From the NCBI GenBank assembly GCA_030435675.1, contig CM059623.1:10938012-11002011 (forward strand): DNA of 64,000 bases, in the 5' to 3' direction. Every line of letters starts with the position of its first letter. Position 1 is the first letter of the stretch. The translations under genes and the position numbers were made by a program. A model generated the notes under the pieces. The model was not told the origin of the DNA, ran no database searches, and was given only the letters and a program-made list of their open reading frames with translations. Positions 47,328-59,343 of the stretch are shown here, piece after piece. The DNA comes from Steinernema hermaphroditum. Taxonomy: Eukaryota; Nematoda; Chromadorea; Rhabditida; Steinernematidae.

Positions 47328-47343
47328 ACACACATATATAAAA

Positions 47344-48390
47344 AAGAAATAAACCGCAGCGCCACGCGAAAGCCGAAAGCTTGGTCCCGCCGCGATCGCC
47401 CTGGCGCGACGCGCGTTTTCTTTTTTTTTTGTTTGGCGGCGCGTGCGTTCAGTCCTCTCTCACATTTCGTGCCAAGTTTCCTTGTTTTGCGAAATATGTG
47501 AAATTTTTATGTATGAAAAGAAGTATGGTCAGTACACACGGTGTGAAGCTGCAAAAGTTGGACGCTTTTTTAAGTTGGGGATATCTTTCAACCAGCGAGT
47601 AATTTCGCCCGTAGATACGAAGTCAAGTTCTTCACAACATGCGCTTGCTTACCGGAGGTACCTAATGAGAGGAGTATACGAAAGTAAAAGTAACGGAAAT
47701 GATTCAGGCAACATGTAGAGCTTGTGGTGTCTGCTTCGAAATGTACTCGTGCTTCTCTGCGATTGAAGCTGGTGTTGCCTGCAAGCATCTTCATGCTGTC
47801 CACACCATGAAAACACAACGCAATTCTGACACCGGTCGTCGTCCTTTACTCCCTCCCACTCAAATCACACCGAGACCCACACAGAGGCGATCTTCTTCCA
47901 CGCCAGCTGCTTCTCCGCCTACAGCTCCAGCTTAATTTTTTTTCCTTCAATTTTTTACGCGCACAATCGCATCGCTGAAATGGAGTCGGGAAGCCTCACG
48001 GCGGACGAGATCCAGTCGATCAGGACCAATGCCACGAGGTTCCTGAATGACCTCCGACGCCCACACGCCCCAAGAATGCTTCCGCGCAGCCAGCTCGGCC
48101 CCGGACGTCCGGCAAGAGCTCAGACACAGCGAAGAACACCAAGAAATTAGACGGCCGCCGTCCAGCTCTTCAGTTAGTTTTTTGTTTACTTTTCAATAAA
48201 AAGTTCACTGTAAACGGCGAAAAAGGATAGCTTCACCATAAACGACATACATGTCCACGAAACTTGGCACGAAATGTGAGAGAGGACTGAACGCACACCG
48301 GCACGTGCCGCCAAACAAAAAGAAAAAGAAAACGCGCGTCGCGGCGGGACCAAGCTTTCGGCTTTCGCGTGGCGCTGCGGTTTATTTCTT
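47344..48390. mobile_element. ~1-kb element with ~130-bp terminal inverted repeats
   Basis: The left arm (47344-47480) and right arm (48259-48390) are inverted copies, beginning AAGAAATAAACCGCAGCGCC and containing GCCGAAAGCTTGGTCCCGCC. The centre holds broken reading frames, including a zinc-finger-like piece. Long arms with a decayed inside fit a MULE-like non-autonomous element; I could not see a clear target duplication. Confidence 0.75.
47699..47935 (+). pseudogene. SWIM-like zinc-finger remnant inside the TIR element
   Basis: An open frame with CRACGVC and ACKHLHAV, the pattern of a SWIM-type zinc finger as found at the C-terminus of MULE transposases and relatives. A Pro/Thr/Arg-rich tail follows. 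Neighbouring frames (47.44-47.70 kb) hold further pieces (KKYGQYTRCEAAKVG) but do not join into a transposase; no catalytic DDE part is visible. Confidence 0.5.
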
Positions 48391-48485
48391 GTAGCAATGC
48401 ATGCATGCGCAGCTTCCGACCTATTTGAGGTGTGTTTTCTTTCGACATACACATCTCACATCATATCAATTCCGTTTGTGCAGCG

Positions 48486-49487
48486 ATGGACGCAGTTCCC
48501 TACAGCTTTGTCGACGCTGTCATCGAACTGTTCGATAAAGTGACCCTCGACTCTCTAGCCAGTGAACCCTTCCACCCATTCTGGAAGGGAGTCGTCGATA
48601 CTCATTACCGTAATCGATTGTACTGCAGGCTCATCTTCCGACAAACGGACGGAACAATTCAGTGCGTATTTGTGGATGATACAACAGAAATAGGTGACAC
48701 AGCATCCTCAGTCTCAATTGATCAAATCAAAGACGTTGGACGTAAGTTTGTACGCATCGACTCGCTTCTTGCTGAGAATTCATCACAAATCTCTTGGGAT
48801 GATGCTCTAGTGTTTGAGGACCATGCGGTCGGAAAGGTAGCCCAACTTGTGGCGCCATACTGTGTATCTGTCCGACGCCGTTCCATCCTCTCTGTTATGC
48901 GAGTGGGTTTAAACGTTCAAGCTATTATTCTGCAGAGTCTCTACAAGAAGCAGTACTTCACTAACGTTGCTATGTCCTTCTCGGGACCAGCGGCGATCGA
49001 CTTTCTGGCAGATCACATAGACAACAACAGATTAATGGAAAGAATCGAATTATTCGGTGATTGGCCGGAGTCTATTCTCCCGCTTTTGCGGAAATTCTGT
49101 TTTCAAACTGAACGAAGGAGGCATCTTCGCTTGCACCGTGCAAGACGCATTTCCTGGCTGTTGGATTGGACGTTTATCGAGGAGTTCTTCGCCTACTGGC
49201 GAGAAAATGGAACTTTTGAGTGTCTTCTCCAATATCGTTCACCAACTCACCGAAGAAACTACTACGAATTTATGAACAATGCAACAGAAGAAATCTGCGA
49301 ACCTGACAAGGCAAGTTTTCACTATCTCGAGCACGATAAGGTTCCGTCACTAGCTCGATGCATGACAGCCGGAGGTGACGTAATGGAAGAACTCTTTATT
49401 CAATTGGAATTTATGCCTTGCCTCTGTACAAGCACAGAAGTGTGCCGCGAACACAAAGAGCTTGCGATTTTACGTAATGCTAATTAA
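48486..49487 (+). CDS. MDAVPY-family intronless protein, copy 1
   Basis: One exon, 333 residues, ATG 2 bases after GTTTGTGCAG. It starts MDAVPYSFVDAVIEL and continues with FWKGVVDTHYRNR, LIFRQTDGTIQ, a middle with SGPAAIDFLADH, ELFGDWPESILPLLRKFC, and a C-terminus with paired cysteines (CLCTSTEVC). The same plan is found at 57.8 kb. I recall large nematode-specific families opening MD.VP..F...V, with an N-terminal segment that may be a divergent F-box; function unknown. Being intronless among intron-rich genes is typical of such expanded families. The TIR element ends about 95 bases upstream of the start. Confidence 0.8.
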   Translation: MDAVPYSFVDAVIELFDKVTLDSLASEPFHPFWKGVVDTHYRNRLYCRLIFRQTDGTIQCVFVDDTTEIGDTASSVSIDQIKDVGRKFVRIDSLLAENSSQISWDDALVFEDHAVGKVAQLVAPYCVSVRRRSILSVMRVGLNVQAIILQSLYKKQYFTNVAMSFSGPAAIDFLADHIDNNRLMERIELFGDWPESILPLLRKFCFQTERRRHLRLHRARRISWLLDWTFIEEFFAYWRENGTFECLLQYRSPTHRRNYYEFMNNATEEICEPDKASFHYLEHDKVPSLARCMTAGGDVMEELFIQLEFMPCLCTSTEVCREHKELAILRNAN

Positions 49488-51798
49488 TCATTGTAATGTT
49501 ATCACTGTAATCATGTTAAATAAATATTGTATGTTACATTGCTCGCAATATGCAATTGTTACACCTGACTAGGGCATCTGACTAGCCTGTGTGGTTCATC
49601 CAACGAGGTGAAAGTCGCCATGTTTTTTTTTGCATCACAGACCAATATTGAAGTCTCACAAGGGAACGTCCAATGATGCAACTCTAAGATCGATGCGAGA
49701 CTAGGGGCAAGTGATAGACTTAGGCGACTGAATAAACAGCGAAAAAAATATTTGGTACCCTCGCTCAAACACCAACGAGAAAAAGGGGTACCTGCCATGT
49801 TTGTTGGAGGTCACGGGATCGAATCCCCGCTCCTCCTGTCCAAAAAGAAACAGTTTTTCCAAGTCCATCTTCTGCCCATCAAAACTTAGAACCTTAGTTT
49901 AACCAGAATTCTTTCAGGGTTGCTACGTGACCGGAAATATAGGTCTTTCAGCGTTTCACGAACGTTGACACGTTCTTCAGTGTACTCGAAAACATACTAC
50001 AGTGTCTTCTAGCATTAAAACTGATTACTGAACCCTGAAAAGAACTCTAGTCAACCTCGGGTTATAAGTTTTGAAGGAGCATTTTGATTTTTTTACACGA
50101 TTTATCTTCCCGAATCAACGGCTTACGCCGTGCAGGACGTCTCATATATGCACAAAGAGGAACAGAGTCACACCGTGGTCGCTGATTTTCTTCTGATTTC
50201 GGTGGAGCAGACGAATCCGAATAGAATGCAGCGTTCCCATTAGTTTGCGCGGGCATCGAAGTCGTGAAGTGCTGATTCCGGAAGTGGAATAGCGGTGGAG
50301 CAGAGCCAACGGAGCGGAGAGTCATCCTCGGTTCGGCTGGCGGCGCGGACTTTGGAGTTGCAACGCTTCGGCTTCTCTGGCGGCGCGGGTAGAGTCGGGC
50401 GGTCGTGACGGGCTTTTTGGCGAGACGGTGGAACTACTTTTGCCTAGCATTTTGAAAAAACTGTTTTTTTTTCGACAAACTGCGTCATCAAATTATAGAA
50501 TATAGTAACTATGGGTTGTTTGACACGCTCTACAAAGTATTATCATTTAAACATACTGTAAAACCCGTCAAACAGATAGTAAAGTAAAAATTAACAGCGA
50601 AAACCAGCCATCCTGTAGGTGAGTCTATCACTATACACCGGTCTTGAGACGCTCTTTCAGATAGTGTAAGGCGCGTCGGTGACGGTGAAAGTCGAGTGAA
50701 CGCGGACGTTCTATGACAACTTAAACAGCATAAAAATCGAGCAAAATGTAATTTATTTTAAGAATGCAATTGCAATAAGAATGCAACCATCTGCCCATAT
50801 GCGCTCTAAGTCCGTAAAAAATGATGCGATAACCTTTCTCATCGGCGTCACATTCGTTTCGTACCAGTGATTCCCAAGTGACCGTGTATGCAGAAGTTCA
50901 CAATTTAGTTTTGCTGGCAAAATGTTCATTCATATTATCTGGGATAACAATCCGATGGACCGCTATCCGACTATCAAATATACTTAAGTATACATTTGGG
51001 CACTTGGGAATCACCGATGAGAAACGGATTCCTAGTTGTTTGGAAAGGATACCGCATACCCTGGTCTCGCGTCAATGTTAGCTTTGCATGTTTTGTTCTA
51101 CATGTTTGACCGTACACTTGTAAGGAGGAGCAAAATATTGCTAGCATTCATATCTGAAGCTGGGATAGGATTGAGTGCGAGGAAGAAAACAAATTTCCAG
51201 TTCGGCCACACACCCGTTTTCATTAACGTTGCCCAAGTCGACTATATTTATATGGGCCTAATCTTCGAAACGAAACGGTAACATTTCAAATACTTTGTGA
51301 ATAAAACCTAGTGGAGCAGATAAATCACCAGTGAGATATTTCATAAAGGTTTGCAAATGTTACAGTTTCATTGGAGCTCTGGGACTCAAGTGCCGAGACT
51401 CAACTGTCTGGGACTCAATTGTCCGGCACACAAGTGCCGGGACTCAAATGTCTCAACAACCCCCCCACCATATCTCAACCCGATCCGCGTCGGGCACTTG
51501 GAAACATTTCCTTGTTAGGGGAAAGGGCAATCAGAATTGTTCGTTCCTGCCACGATCGCCCTTGTTCGTTCAAAATTATTTCGCTTTGCGCTGCAGCGCA
51601 ATAGTATGCCGAACGTGCGAAATAATTTTGAAATCTTGAAATCTCCTTGAGTCCCGCAACGACGTGCTCAGAAATTTTACGGTCGTTCCTAACGATTTCG
51701 GAAGATAATTTTGAAATGGAGAATAGATTCGGCGGAGGTAGCACACAGCTCATATCTTTATAAATTACTACACACTTTCCTCCAATAAATTACACGTA
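49488..51798. other. intergenic region with tRNA-like and inverted-repeat fragments
   Basis: AATAAA near 49520 probably ends the preceding gene. Around 49.80-49.84 kb, GTCACGGGATCGAATCCCCG resembles a tRNA T arm without a full cloverleaf. AGTGATTCCCAAGTG (about 50867) is mirrored by CACTTGGGAATCACC (about 51001), which may be the ends of a small element. A GC-rich hairpin-like stretch and a GGGACTCAA repeat lie at 51.37-51.62 kb. No gene supported. Confidence 0.4.
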
Positions 51799-54700
51799 TT
51801 ATTCGATTTGCAGCTTCCCGAATTCTATCACTTCTATTCCCTCAAAGTTCTTCTGTACGTCACCGATTCTTGATGGAGGCACCACGACAGAACGAACGCG
51901 TTTCGAGTCGTCGAAGAGCGCTTCTAGGAATGGTCCTCCTTTAGCGAACATGGCCTCCGGAGTGGTCTCCCATATTCTCTTGACAATGTGCCTAAAATTT
52001 GCGCTTGATGAGAGATTTTTGGAGAGGCACTGTCTACTGGATGTCGCCGGCATTTCTGTAGACGTCCAAAATCGACTCTTTGAGGGAGTTCTGAATGGAG
52101 TCCCTTTTGGTGTAGAGTTCGCAGATGAGACTCCGCTTGGCGCCTTCGAAGGCGAACTCTTCGACGGAGCGATTAGCGAGTAAATCGCCCTAAATGATCC
52201 TCAGGTTGCGGTGATTAGGTCTGTGCACACAAACCACAATGGCTTTTGTTGCTTGGTAGGCTTGCACAACCTGGGAACAGCGGTGCATTGTCACGAAGAT
52301 CAAGTTCTTGTCGGGATCCGCCTCCACAAAGACAGTATAGGCGAGTCCTCGGCCTCTGACGCCCTTGTAGAGAGGGCCCTCGAGTTGGCTGAGGTATTGT
52401 GCCAGCAGCATGGTCTCTACGACAGCGTCGCCGCTCCAGTCTTGAGGGAAGAGGGCCGACTGCCTCAAGAAGGCCGATTCGCTGGCGCCAAGCGCGACAA
52501 CTCTCTGGAGACCCCCCTCGAATCGGTCTTCCTGGAGACTTTCTCCGGGGACGACGTTGATCTTTCCTGCCGGGACGCCTGGTCGGCCCAAGAAGGCCCA
52601 TATCTCGGCAGTTCCGGAATCGATTCCTTCGACAAGGCTACGGTCACAGGCGATATGGACGTTGATGGGGGAAGTGGCTATCGAGGAGCGGAGCTCGTTC
52701 AGTTTCTGCATCACATCGGCCGCCGAATCGTTTTGCATTCGGGAGAGGAGGTGCTCGTGGAACTTTTGGAGGGTGATGAGGTTGTCGAGGAAGAGGTTTG
52801 ATCCTGAATGTTCATTTCAGGAGTAGTCTTCAGAGGAGAGTCACCTTCGCGGCTGACCATTTGGGTGTGCATCGTCTGCAGCACAATCTCTCCGTCCCTC
52901 TTTCGTTCGTCGGCACTTGAGGCGAGAAGACTTAAGATAATGGCCACCCGATCGGGCTCAAAAACGACCTCATTCAGGTAGATGCGGAGCCATTTCGCCG
53001 CCCTCGAAATCTGATGCGCCTCCACCTAGAAGACATGGCTTGGACCATTTTTCTCCTCATGCTCTTCTACCTTGATTTTGACGTGTAGCAACCGATCGTA
53101 ATCATACCCGAATCCACGTTCACACGTCTGCGAAACGATCTCTTTTGTCGCGAAAACGGCCACGTCCTTGAACGAAGTGATCACGCCGTCGATCATGGCG
53201 CTCGATTGGAAAATGGTGGAACAGTACAGCCCGAGGTACTTGCGCAGTTCATACGGTAGGTGGGCCGTGTCAATCAGGGCATGGACCTGCAGAGAACTGC
53301 TGCTATTCTCGGGACAGACCTTTCTATACCTCTATGAACTTCGAAGGAATGTCGTGGAGATAAGCGGTGGTGGGAACATTTTGGACGAGGGGAGAAATCG
53401 CGTCCTTGTTCGCCAAATTATGAGTAACAGTAACTTCGATGTCGTTGAAGTCCTCCAGCTCTTTTACCATAACTTGTTCGATCTGTTCGCGGTTGGGAAC
53501 GTTCTCCTAGAGGAGGGCAAGAGGTGGTTAGGCTTAAGTTTACAAAGATGAGTATGGTAGCGAGAAGCAGCCTAATACTAAACCCGGGCAAACAGTGCTC
53601 ACTTCATCCCCAGGAACTAACAACATATCATCTTGGCTAATGTAAGAGGCATATTAAGCCAACAAAACAAAACTCACGTGGTTCTCATGGTTGGCCTCGT
53701 TGATGTCCTCCTCACAATTCCTCAGTCCTTCCTCCCCGAGCTCCTCTCTCTGGTCCTGGACCCTCATGGTCTCCTAGATACTTAAAATCAGTAAATCCAC
53801 ACGAACGATCACTAACCCTCTCCCGGATGACCTCCACCATCTGCTCACTCGGCTGTCCGATCACACAAACATATGGCTTTGAAAAGTACTTCTGCATGAG
53901 ATCTCTCCAGAAGGTCGCATTTTCAGCGCCGAGTTTTATGAGAGTTTCGTTGAAGTTCACCCGTTCGGCCAGGTCTCCGAAGTTCTCCTGGTTTCCATAG
54001 ACCTGATGGGTGATGAGAATGGTGTATATCACTTCTTTCGGATCGGATTCCATCATCTCCAGGGCTTTTTGAAGCGTCTGCTTGATGAGGAACCCCATCC
54101 GATCCATGTCAAACTTCGACTCGTCTTCGTGTTCGGCAAGGGTCTTGTGGAGAAACCTACGCATGTGACTTGTAGGGAGAGTGGCGCTGAACGTACCGAT
54201 CAACGACCGAGTCGAGTTTGTCCACGGGAACGCCCTTGAAGTCCATGACGAGGGCGCAGTGCTCCTGCTCGATGTTTGTTACCGTAACCGAACTGGCATA
54301 CGGGTCCTCCAGTTGGACGAAGTCCCTCGAGAGAGGAGAACTCGCAGTCTCCTTGAGATAATCGAACAGAACGTCCAAAGCGGAGCTTTCATAGTAGTCG
54401 ACGGCCCTAGGGCCGAACCACACGACCTCGACTATCCCGGTGGAGGCGTCGTCAGAGGGAGTTTCGATTCTGATGGTTTTGGATTCGTCTAGAGGAGGGC
54501 TGGCAGAGGAAAATGGGCGATGGAAGTCTTCGGGAATGTTGCTGAGGTAGTGGCGCTCCGAGTGATCGACTGTGGATAGGAGTTCTTCGTGGTCAACCAC
54601 CCCGAGGACGATGATCATCATATTGTTGAGGTGGTAGAACGTTTTGTGGAAGTCGCGCACCTTGTCGTTGGTCGTCGAGTTCCGAAGGTTGGCCAAACGA

Positions 54701-55269
54701 CCTCCTAGAGATCAGAAGGTCACTGTGAGCCCTCGATCTTTTTAACTCACCCGTTTCCACAGAATATCCACTGCCCCGAGGATACATAGCCTTCTGCCTG
54801 GCCCACTTGACCATCGCCGCCATGTCCGACTCGAAATTCTGCATTTCGCTGTATACGACTCCAGCGTCTTCGCCTTTCCCGTTCACGTGGTGAACTTCGG
54901 TCATGAACTGGGCGTCCTGAACGGAAGTGTGGACCCTCCCACGAAAACAACACTTACCGTCAGCGTAGGATCGAGCACATGATCGATGTACACCGGGAGT
55001 ACCTTCAGAAAACCTTGGAACCCTACCGTGTTCAACGTATAGGCTGTGTGGTCCTGCCCCGTCCAGGCGTTCGTGCCAGAAGCCAAACAGAGATTCGCCA
55101 GGACATCGAGAATTCCTTTGTACGGATAACTTCTGCTTCCCATGAAGACGAGATGCTCCAGTGTATGTGGAAGGCCATCGTCAGAATCGGTTTCAGTGAC
55201 TAAAAAGGGAACAAGGAAAGGTGAGTGAGTTCGAGTATAACGGATGATCCTGTTAGTTGATGATGTGCT

Positions 55270-55336
<67 letters not shown>

Positions 55337-56174
55337 AGCGATGTTTTTTTCTTTTATTATTCCTTGGTTTTGTCCTAATGGAATCATACGTATACATATA
55401 TGGAATAAAATGGGGATTTGAGCCCATGGAAAAACTGACGCCGGTATACTCACCTCTGGAAGAGATGCTTGGCAACAAAATCTGAATCACCATTAATGAA
55501 TTTTGGGATCGGATTATTAAGTTTCATATTTTTTTGTTTACAGAGGAGAGCGAAAGCGATGTTCCGTTGTATAGAACCAGTTTTGCGCAACGCAGTTGTA
55601 GTAGGATTATCGACGACCTCCCGCAATTAAAAAGAGACCTAAAGCTAAAAATGAACTCCAGGAAATAGCACTGCTATGTATTACTCACTTCACACCTTCA
55701 CCGTACTATTACACATGTCCTAACGCCGTCCTACTCCCCTAAGATCTTTGTAGTAGAGCACTCTGCCTTGTATGTGCCACCCACTCCGTCATCCAAATTT
55801 CAGGTTCTCTGCACCGTTTTCCGACCTACTTCTCGTGTACAATGTAGTTTTTCGAAAACACTTCAGCGAAAGTAGCCCTTACCGAACGAGATGACTCCTC
55901 TCACCATGGGTCCTGGAACGCTTGCCACGGCCACACGAAGCTTCGACCGCTTCGACTGGTAAACGATGAGGGGAACGTCGTCGGCTATCTTTGTGTCGGC
56001 TACGGTCTTCCATGTTTCCCGTTTCGCTTTTTGAGGTGCTAAAAAATGCAGTTGAAATGAAAAAAGGAAATAATACAGCTGTAATATTTGGAACACTGCG
56101 ACAAAAATCTAAGAATTTTGAAAACGAAATAGCTCTGAAATACATACGCTGAAGATCACACGAAGAGACGTGCT

Positions 56175-56225
<51 letters not shown>

Positions 56226-56576
56226 GTCAAGCCCACCCGGTAGCGATTAATGTTTTTTGAGATTATCCACATTTTTATAACCAATAAGGCCATTTACTAT
56301 TACAATTCATTATCAAAATATCGACTTACCGGTGCCTCCCAGCACCAGATGCAGCTGCGGTCCGAAGAATAAGAAGTAACCAAACGCACAGAAGATGGCT
56401 ATCAGCAGGAAAGAGACGATTATCAGAATGCTGATCGCCCAGTAAGGCACTTCGCATCGACGTCCGCTGGCCGTCATCGATCGCAGAAGTGGAGAAGTAC
56501 GGTCCGCGCAGATCCCGATCGCTGCGCTCTGTTTTCGAGCGCCGTGGAGATTAGCCGAATCGCGGGGAGGCCGCAT
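51799..56576 (-). CDS. M16-family zinc metalloprotease, possible N-terminal membrane anchor
   Basis: A large multi-exon gene. The inverted zinc motif HTLEH lies in DGLPHTLEHLVFMGS (about 55.1-55.2 kb), followed by GTNAWTGQDHTAYT and the downstream GVVYSEM glutamate segment. Further exons (51.8-54.7 kb) give the non-catalytic repeats (VVETMLLAQYLSQLEG, GVRGRGLAY), as in full-length M16 proteins such as the C05D11.1 type of C. elegans. An exon at 55.86-56.05 kb supplies the leading segment (SVPGPMVRGVISFG). Upstream of it, the exon 56.33-56.58 kb (YWAISILIIVSFLLIAIFCAFGYFLFFG) joins in phase and would add a membrane anchor. Two tRNA-Asn genes lie in introns on the other strand. Some small exons (53.0-53.7 kb) I could not fully resolve. 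Confidence 0.85.
55267..55340 (+). tRNA. tRNA-Asn (GTT)
   Basis: 74 bases, GCTTCCGTGGCGCAATCGG...GGGAGCG. The acceptor stem pairs (one T.G wobble), the D arm has GTGGCGCAATCGG (A box), the anticodon arm TTCGGCTGTTAACCGAA gives anticodon GTT, and the T arm is GGTGGTTCAAGCCCACC with a good B box. It lies inside an intron of the M16 protease gene on the opposite strand. Confidence 0.95.
56172..56245 (+). tRNA. tRNA-Asn (GTT) copy with B-box change, possibly a pseudogene
   Basis: Same 74-base gene as the copy at 55267 apart from two changes. The T loop reads GTCAAGC instead of TTCAAGC, losing the near-invariant T54 and altering the B box, and CGGTAGCG replaces CGGGAGCG, giving a T-T mismatch in the acceptor stem. 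Anticodon GTT is kept. Both changes suggest decay. It lies in a second intron of the M16 gene. Confidence 0.85.
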
Positions 56577-57833
56577 CCGGAGGTGGCGCCGCCATTAAGA
56601 GTGCAGCCGAGGTCCGCGGAACAGGTTCTGCCGGATGCGCTCACATTTGCTGTCTTTCGGGTGATGGAGGACAGATGGACAGTGTGATGTTGTGACAAGG
56701 CACTTCTGCAAGAAGATGAACTTTTGATTTGGGTGTTGTGTGAGGGCTGGAGAATGGTCGAAGCATCTGTGTGAAATAAGCCAAAAAAGAGGGCCAGACG
56801 TCTCTCAGAGTGTGATTAATTATTACAGCTGCGATACGAGATGCAAAAAACGAGGAAAACATGGCAGATGGCTGACAAACTGTGAGATGCAAAGTGTAAC
56901 AATCAACGTTCTTTATGAGGGCAGTTAACTTTTGAATAAGTTGAGCTCCTCGCTTAGCTCCCGTTCTGTGATAGAGTGAGCATTAGGGAAATAGCACACG
57001 TTCGCATCTTTTGTGATATATGCCAAAGACTTCTTCGAAACTACTTTAACGCTCTAAGGTTAACGAATCATGCAGAAGTTTGGCGATAAAACCGCCATTT
57101 TTTCTGTCAAATCATCTTGATCGTTCATTGGAATCGTCTGACTTTCTGTTGAGCAGAGTACTACAGAAGATGTGTAATAGGGAAGAAAAGGTGTGAAGAA
57201 TCGCCAAGAAATGATATATTTCTTCTAACCACAGTTGACTCAAAATAGAAAAGTGCAAGATGCGTGGGGATCATTGACCGATCGATCGAAATAGCATAAT
57301 TACCGGTTATTAACAAAGGATTCTAACTATCTTATTTAAACGCTTTAGATCACATCGAAAAGCAACTTTAACCAACGTACTCCCTGACAGTCAGAAGGTT
57401 GAGAGACAGGGCGGTGGCAATCATCGGCGATCAATTAGTGCGTCCGTAGGGGTTTGTCTACAAGACGTGGGGTCGCGGATTCGATCTCCGGTGAACATGC
57501 TTTTTTCATTCAAATACATGACTATGGAGAAGTGACCACACGTCTTCTTATTGCTCTGTGTGGTGCCTTACAGGTGCAGGCCACTGATGTAGGACTTGGA
57601 CCAAGAGCATAAAAAGTGGAAGCGACGGAGGCGAACTGGATCGAAGCACGGCTTGAATTTCAATATTCAAGAGCCCAAATGCTATGAAGTTTGCACCATA
57701 ATTCGTGTGCGAAAAGTAATGCGGGATCGAAATTTATTCGAATCTAATCGCCATTCGTCACTTCAACTTCTGCTGTCTTTTCCCAGGTTCTCCCCGCCGA
57801 CCACTTTTCGTCAGTCAGTACCGTCAACTCGCA
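56577..57833. other. intergenic region with tRNA-like fragment
   Basis: No gene supported. At 57.46-57.50 kb, GTCGCGGATTCGATCTCCGG has a short paired T-arm-like hairpin, but no acceptor stem or anticodon arm can be completed. A pyrimidine-rich stretch leads to the next ATG. Confidence 0.4.
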
Positions 57834-58814
57834 ATGGACGCTGTGCCCTACAATTTCGTCGAAGATGTTGCTATGCTCGCCGGATGTACGTGTCTGTGGC
57901 AATTGCAAAATCTAGCCGATCCGCTTTGGGAGAGTGTGGGGCAGCTTCACTACCGTAAGCGTGAATATTTCTCTGTGTACTTCAGACAGACTGAACGAGG
58001 CATCGAACACCTCTTCGGGACCGCTGATGACTTTATTACTCCGGAGTATGTGAAGAAGAATCGCCGCTTTGTCCGTCTTAACTATGTATTTGAGGATATA
58101 CTGAACGACCACGATAGAAGGCAGTGGGCGAATGCCGTTGTTTTAAGTGAGCAGGAGACAAAGAAGATGCTAGAAACTGTATTATGTACTAGGTCTCAGT
58201 TCTCGGCGAAGCCATCGCGTCAGTTTCTGGGTCTCCACACAACGCTTTTTTCCCTTCTTCGCGACAATCTGCGCTTCACTACTCTCAGATTGGCCTATTG
58301 CGGAGAGACCGCCGAAGTTTTTCTCAGCTACCAAATTGAACACTCGAAGATTTTAAAGCAGGTAACACTGCAGGATGACGAGTGGCCAAACTCAGTCCTC
58401 GCCCTAATCAAGAGGTTCTGTATGTATCAACGTCGGCAGAACCATGTGAATGCATCGTTTTGCCGCACGAAAATCGAAGGGTTGAACATTGTCGAGTACA
58501 TACAGGACTTCATTGATTTCTGGACGCAAAATGCTCATTTGAAGTGTTCATTCGGTTATGCTGTAGACGAACAGACGCGGCGTTCCTTGACTCAAGAAGA
58601 AATCAATGATCACCGCTCTTACACGCGCGTCTTGAAGCATCCTACCGAAAGATCTATCGCTTACGTATGGGGCGGCAAGGCAAATGGCCTTGTGGTGTTT
58701 TATAGATGTGTGTGCAGCAATGATCGACCGCAATCACGAGAATGTCGGACAAAGTGTTGTTATCCGGCCCTCGGCATTAATTTACGTGAGGAAGACATTG
58801 AAGGAGAGTGGTGA
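57834..58814 (+). CDS. MDAVPY-family intronless protein, copy 2
   Basis: One exon, 326 residues. It starts MDAVPYNFVEDVAML and follows copy 1 (48.5 kb) along its length: LWESVGQLHYRKR, VYFRQTERGI, KNRRFVRLNYVFEDIL, DDEWPNSVLALIKRFC, and a cysteine-bearing C-terminus (CVCSNDRPQSRECRTKCC). Identity is modest outside the first dozen residues, so the duplication is old or the genes evolve fast. Function unknown; a divergent F-box start is a guess. Confidence 0.8.
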   Translation: MDAVPYNFVEDVAMLAGCTCLWQLQNLADPLWESVGQLHYRKREYFSVYFRQTERGIEHLFGTADDFITPEYVKKNRRFVRLNYVFEDILNDHDRRQWANAVVLSEQETKKMLETVLCTRSQFSAKPSRQFLGLHTTLFSLLRDNLRFTTLRLAYCGETAEVFLSYQIEHSKILKQVTLQDDEWPNSVLALIKRFCMYQRRQNHVNASFCRTKIEGLNIVEYIQDFIDFWTQNAHLKCSFGYAVDEQTRRSLTQEEINDHRSYTRVLKHPTERSIAYVWGGKANGLVVFYRCVCSNDRPQSRECRTKCCYPALGINLREEDIEGEW

Positions 58815-59343
58815 AGAAATCAAGAATGATCATTGCTTAGGCGTCCAGTGTTGTGTGTCTGTTAAAAGCTAAATATGTGAATATGTAGCCTGCTACGTTG
58901 ACCTCTATGTGAATCATTGTGCTATCACAAAACTATCCAAATCCACAGAGAGCTGTGAAGTTTTCTAAACAGAAACCGTGCTTGCAATGTAAGTATGTCC
59001 GTGAAGCCAGCTGAGACATTTTCGCGACAATTCCGGCTCGACTCAGATGGTCGTAGCTGGCTTAGTCCGTTGCCAACTCGAGCCCCGTAGGAGCACTGAG
59101 AAGATATGTTCCTCGCAATAGAGGCGACTGAACTGTTGAACTCATCGGTCATCTTCCAAGAGTCTGGTCAAAGGGAACGCAGGCAGAAAGACCCATGAAA
59201 TTCCTCATCATGACTTCCTTTCGATAGATTTCCACTGGCATCGCTTGGGAACCCTTCTTCTAGCCTCGCATCGCTCCTCAAGATGCATTGCAACTCAGTC
59301 CATAAATGTGACCTCGTCTGACCACCTGCATCGACCACCTGCA
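58815..59343. other. intergenic region before the cathepsin gene
   Basis: No gene seen. It should contain the promoter of the cathepsin-like gene. Confidence 0.4.

Noticed and set aside
49795..49845. tRNA T-arm-like sequence
   Set aside because: No matching acceptor or anticodon arm upstream; probably a fragment.
57430..57505. tRNA-like hairpin CGGATTCGATCTCCG
   Set aside because: Only the T-arm-like part can be folded; no complete cloverleaf.
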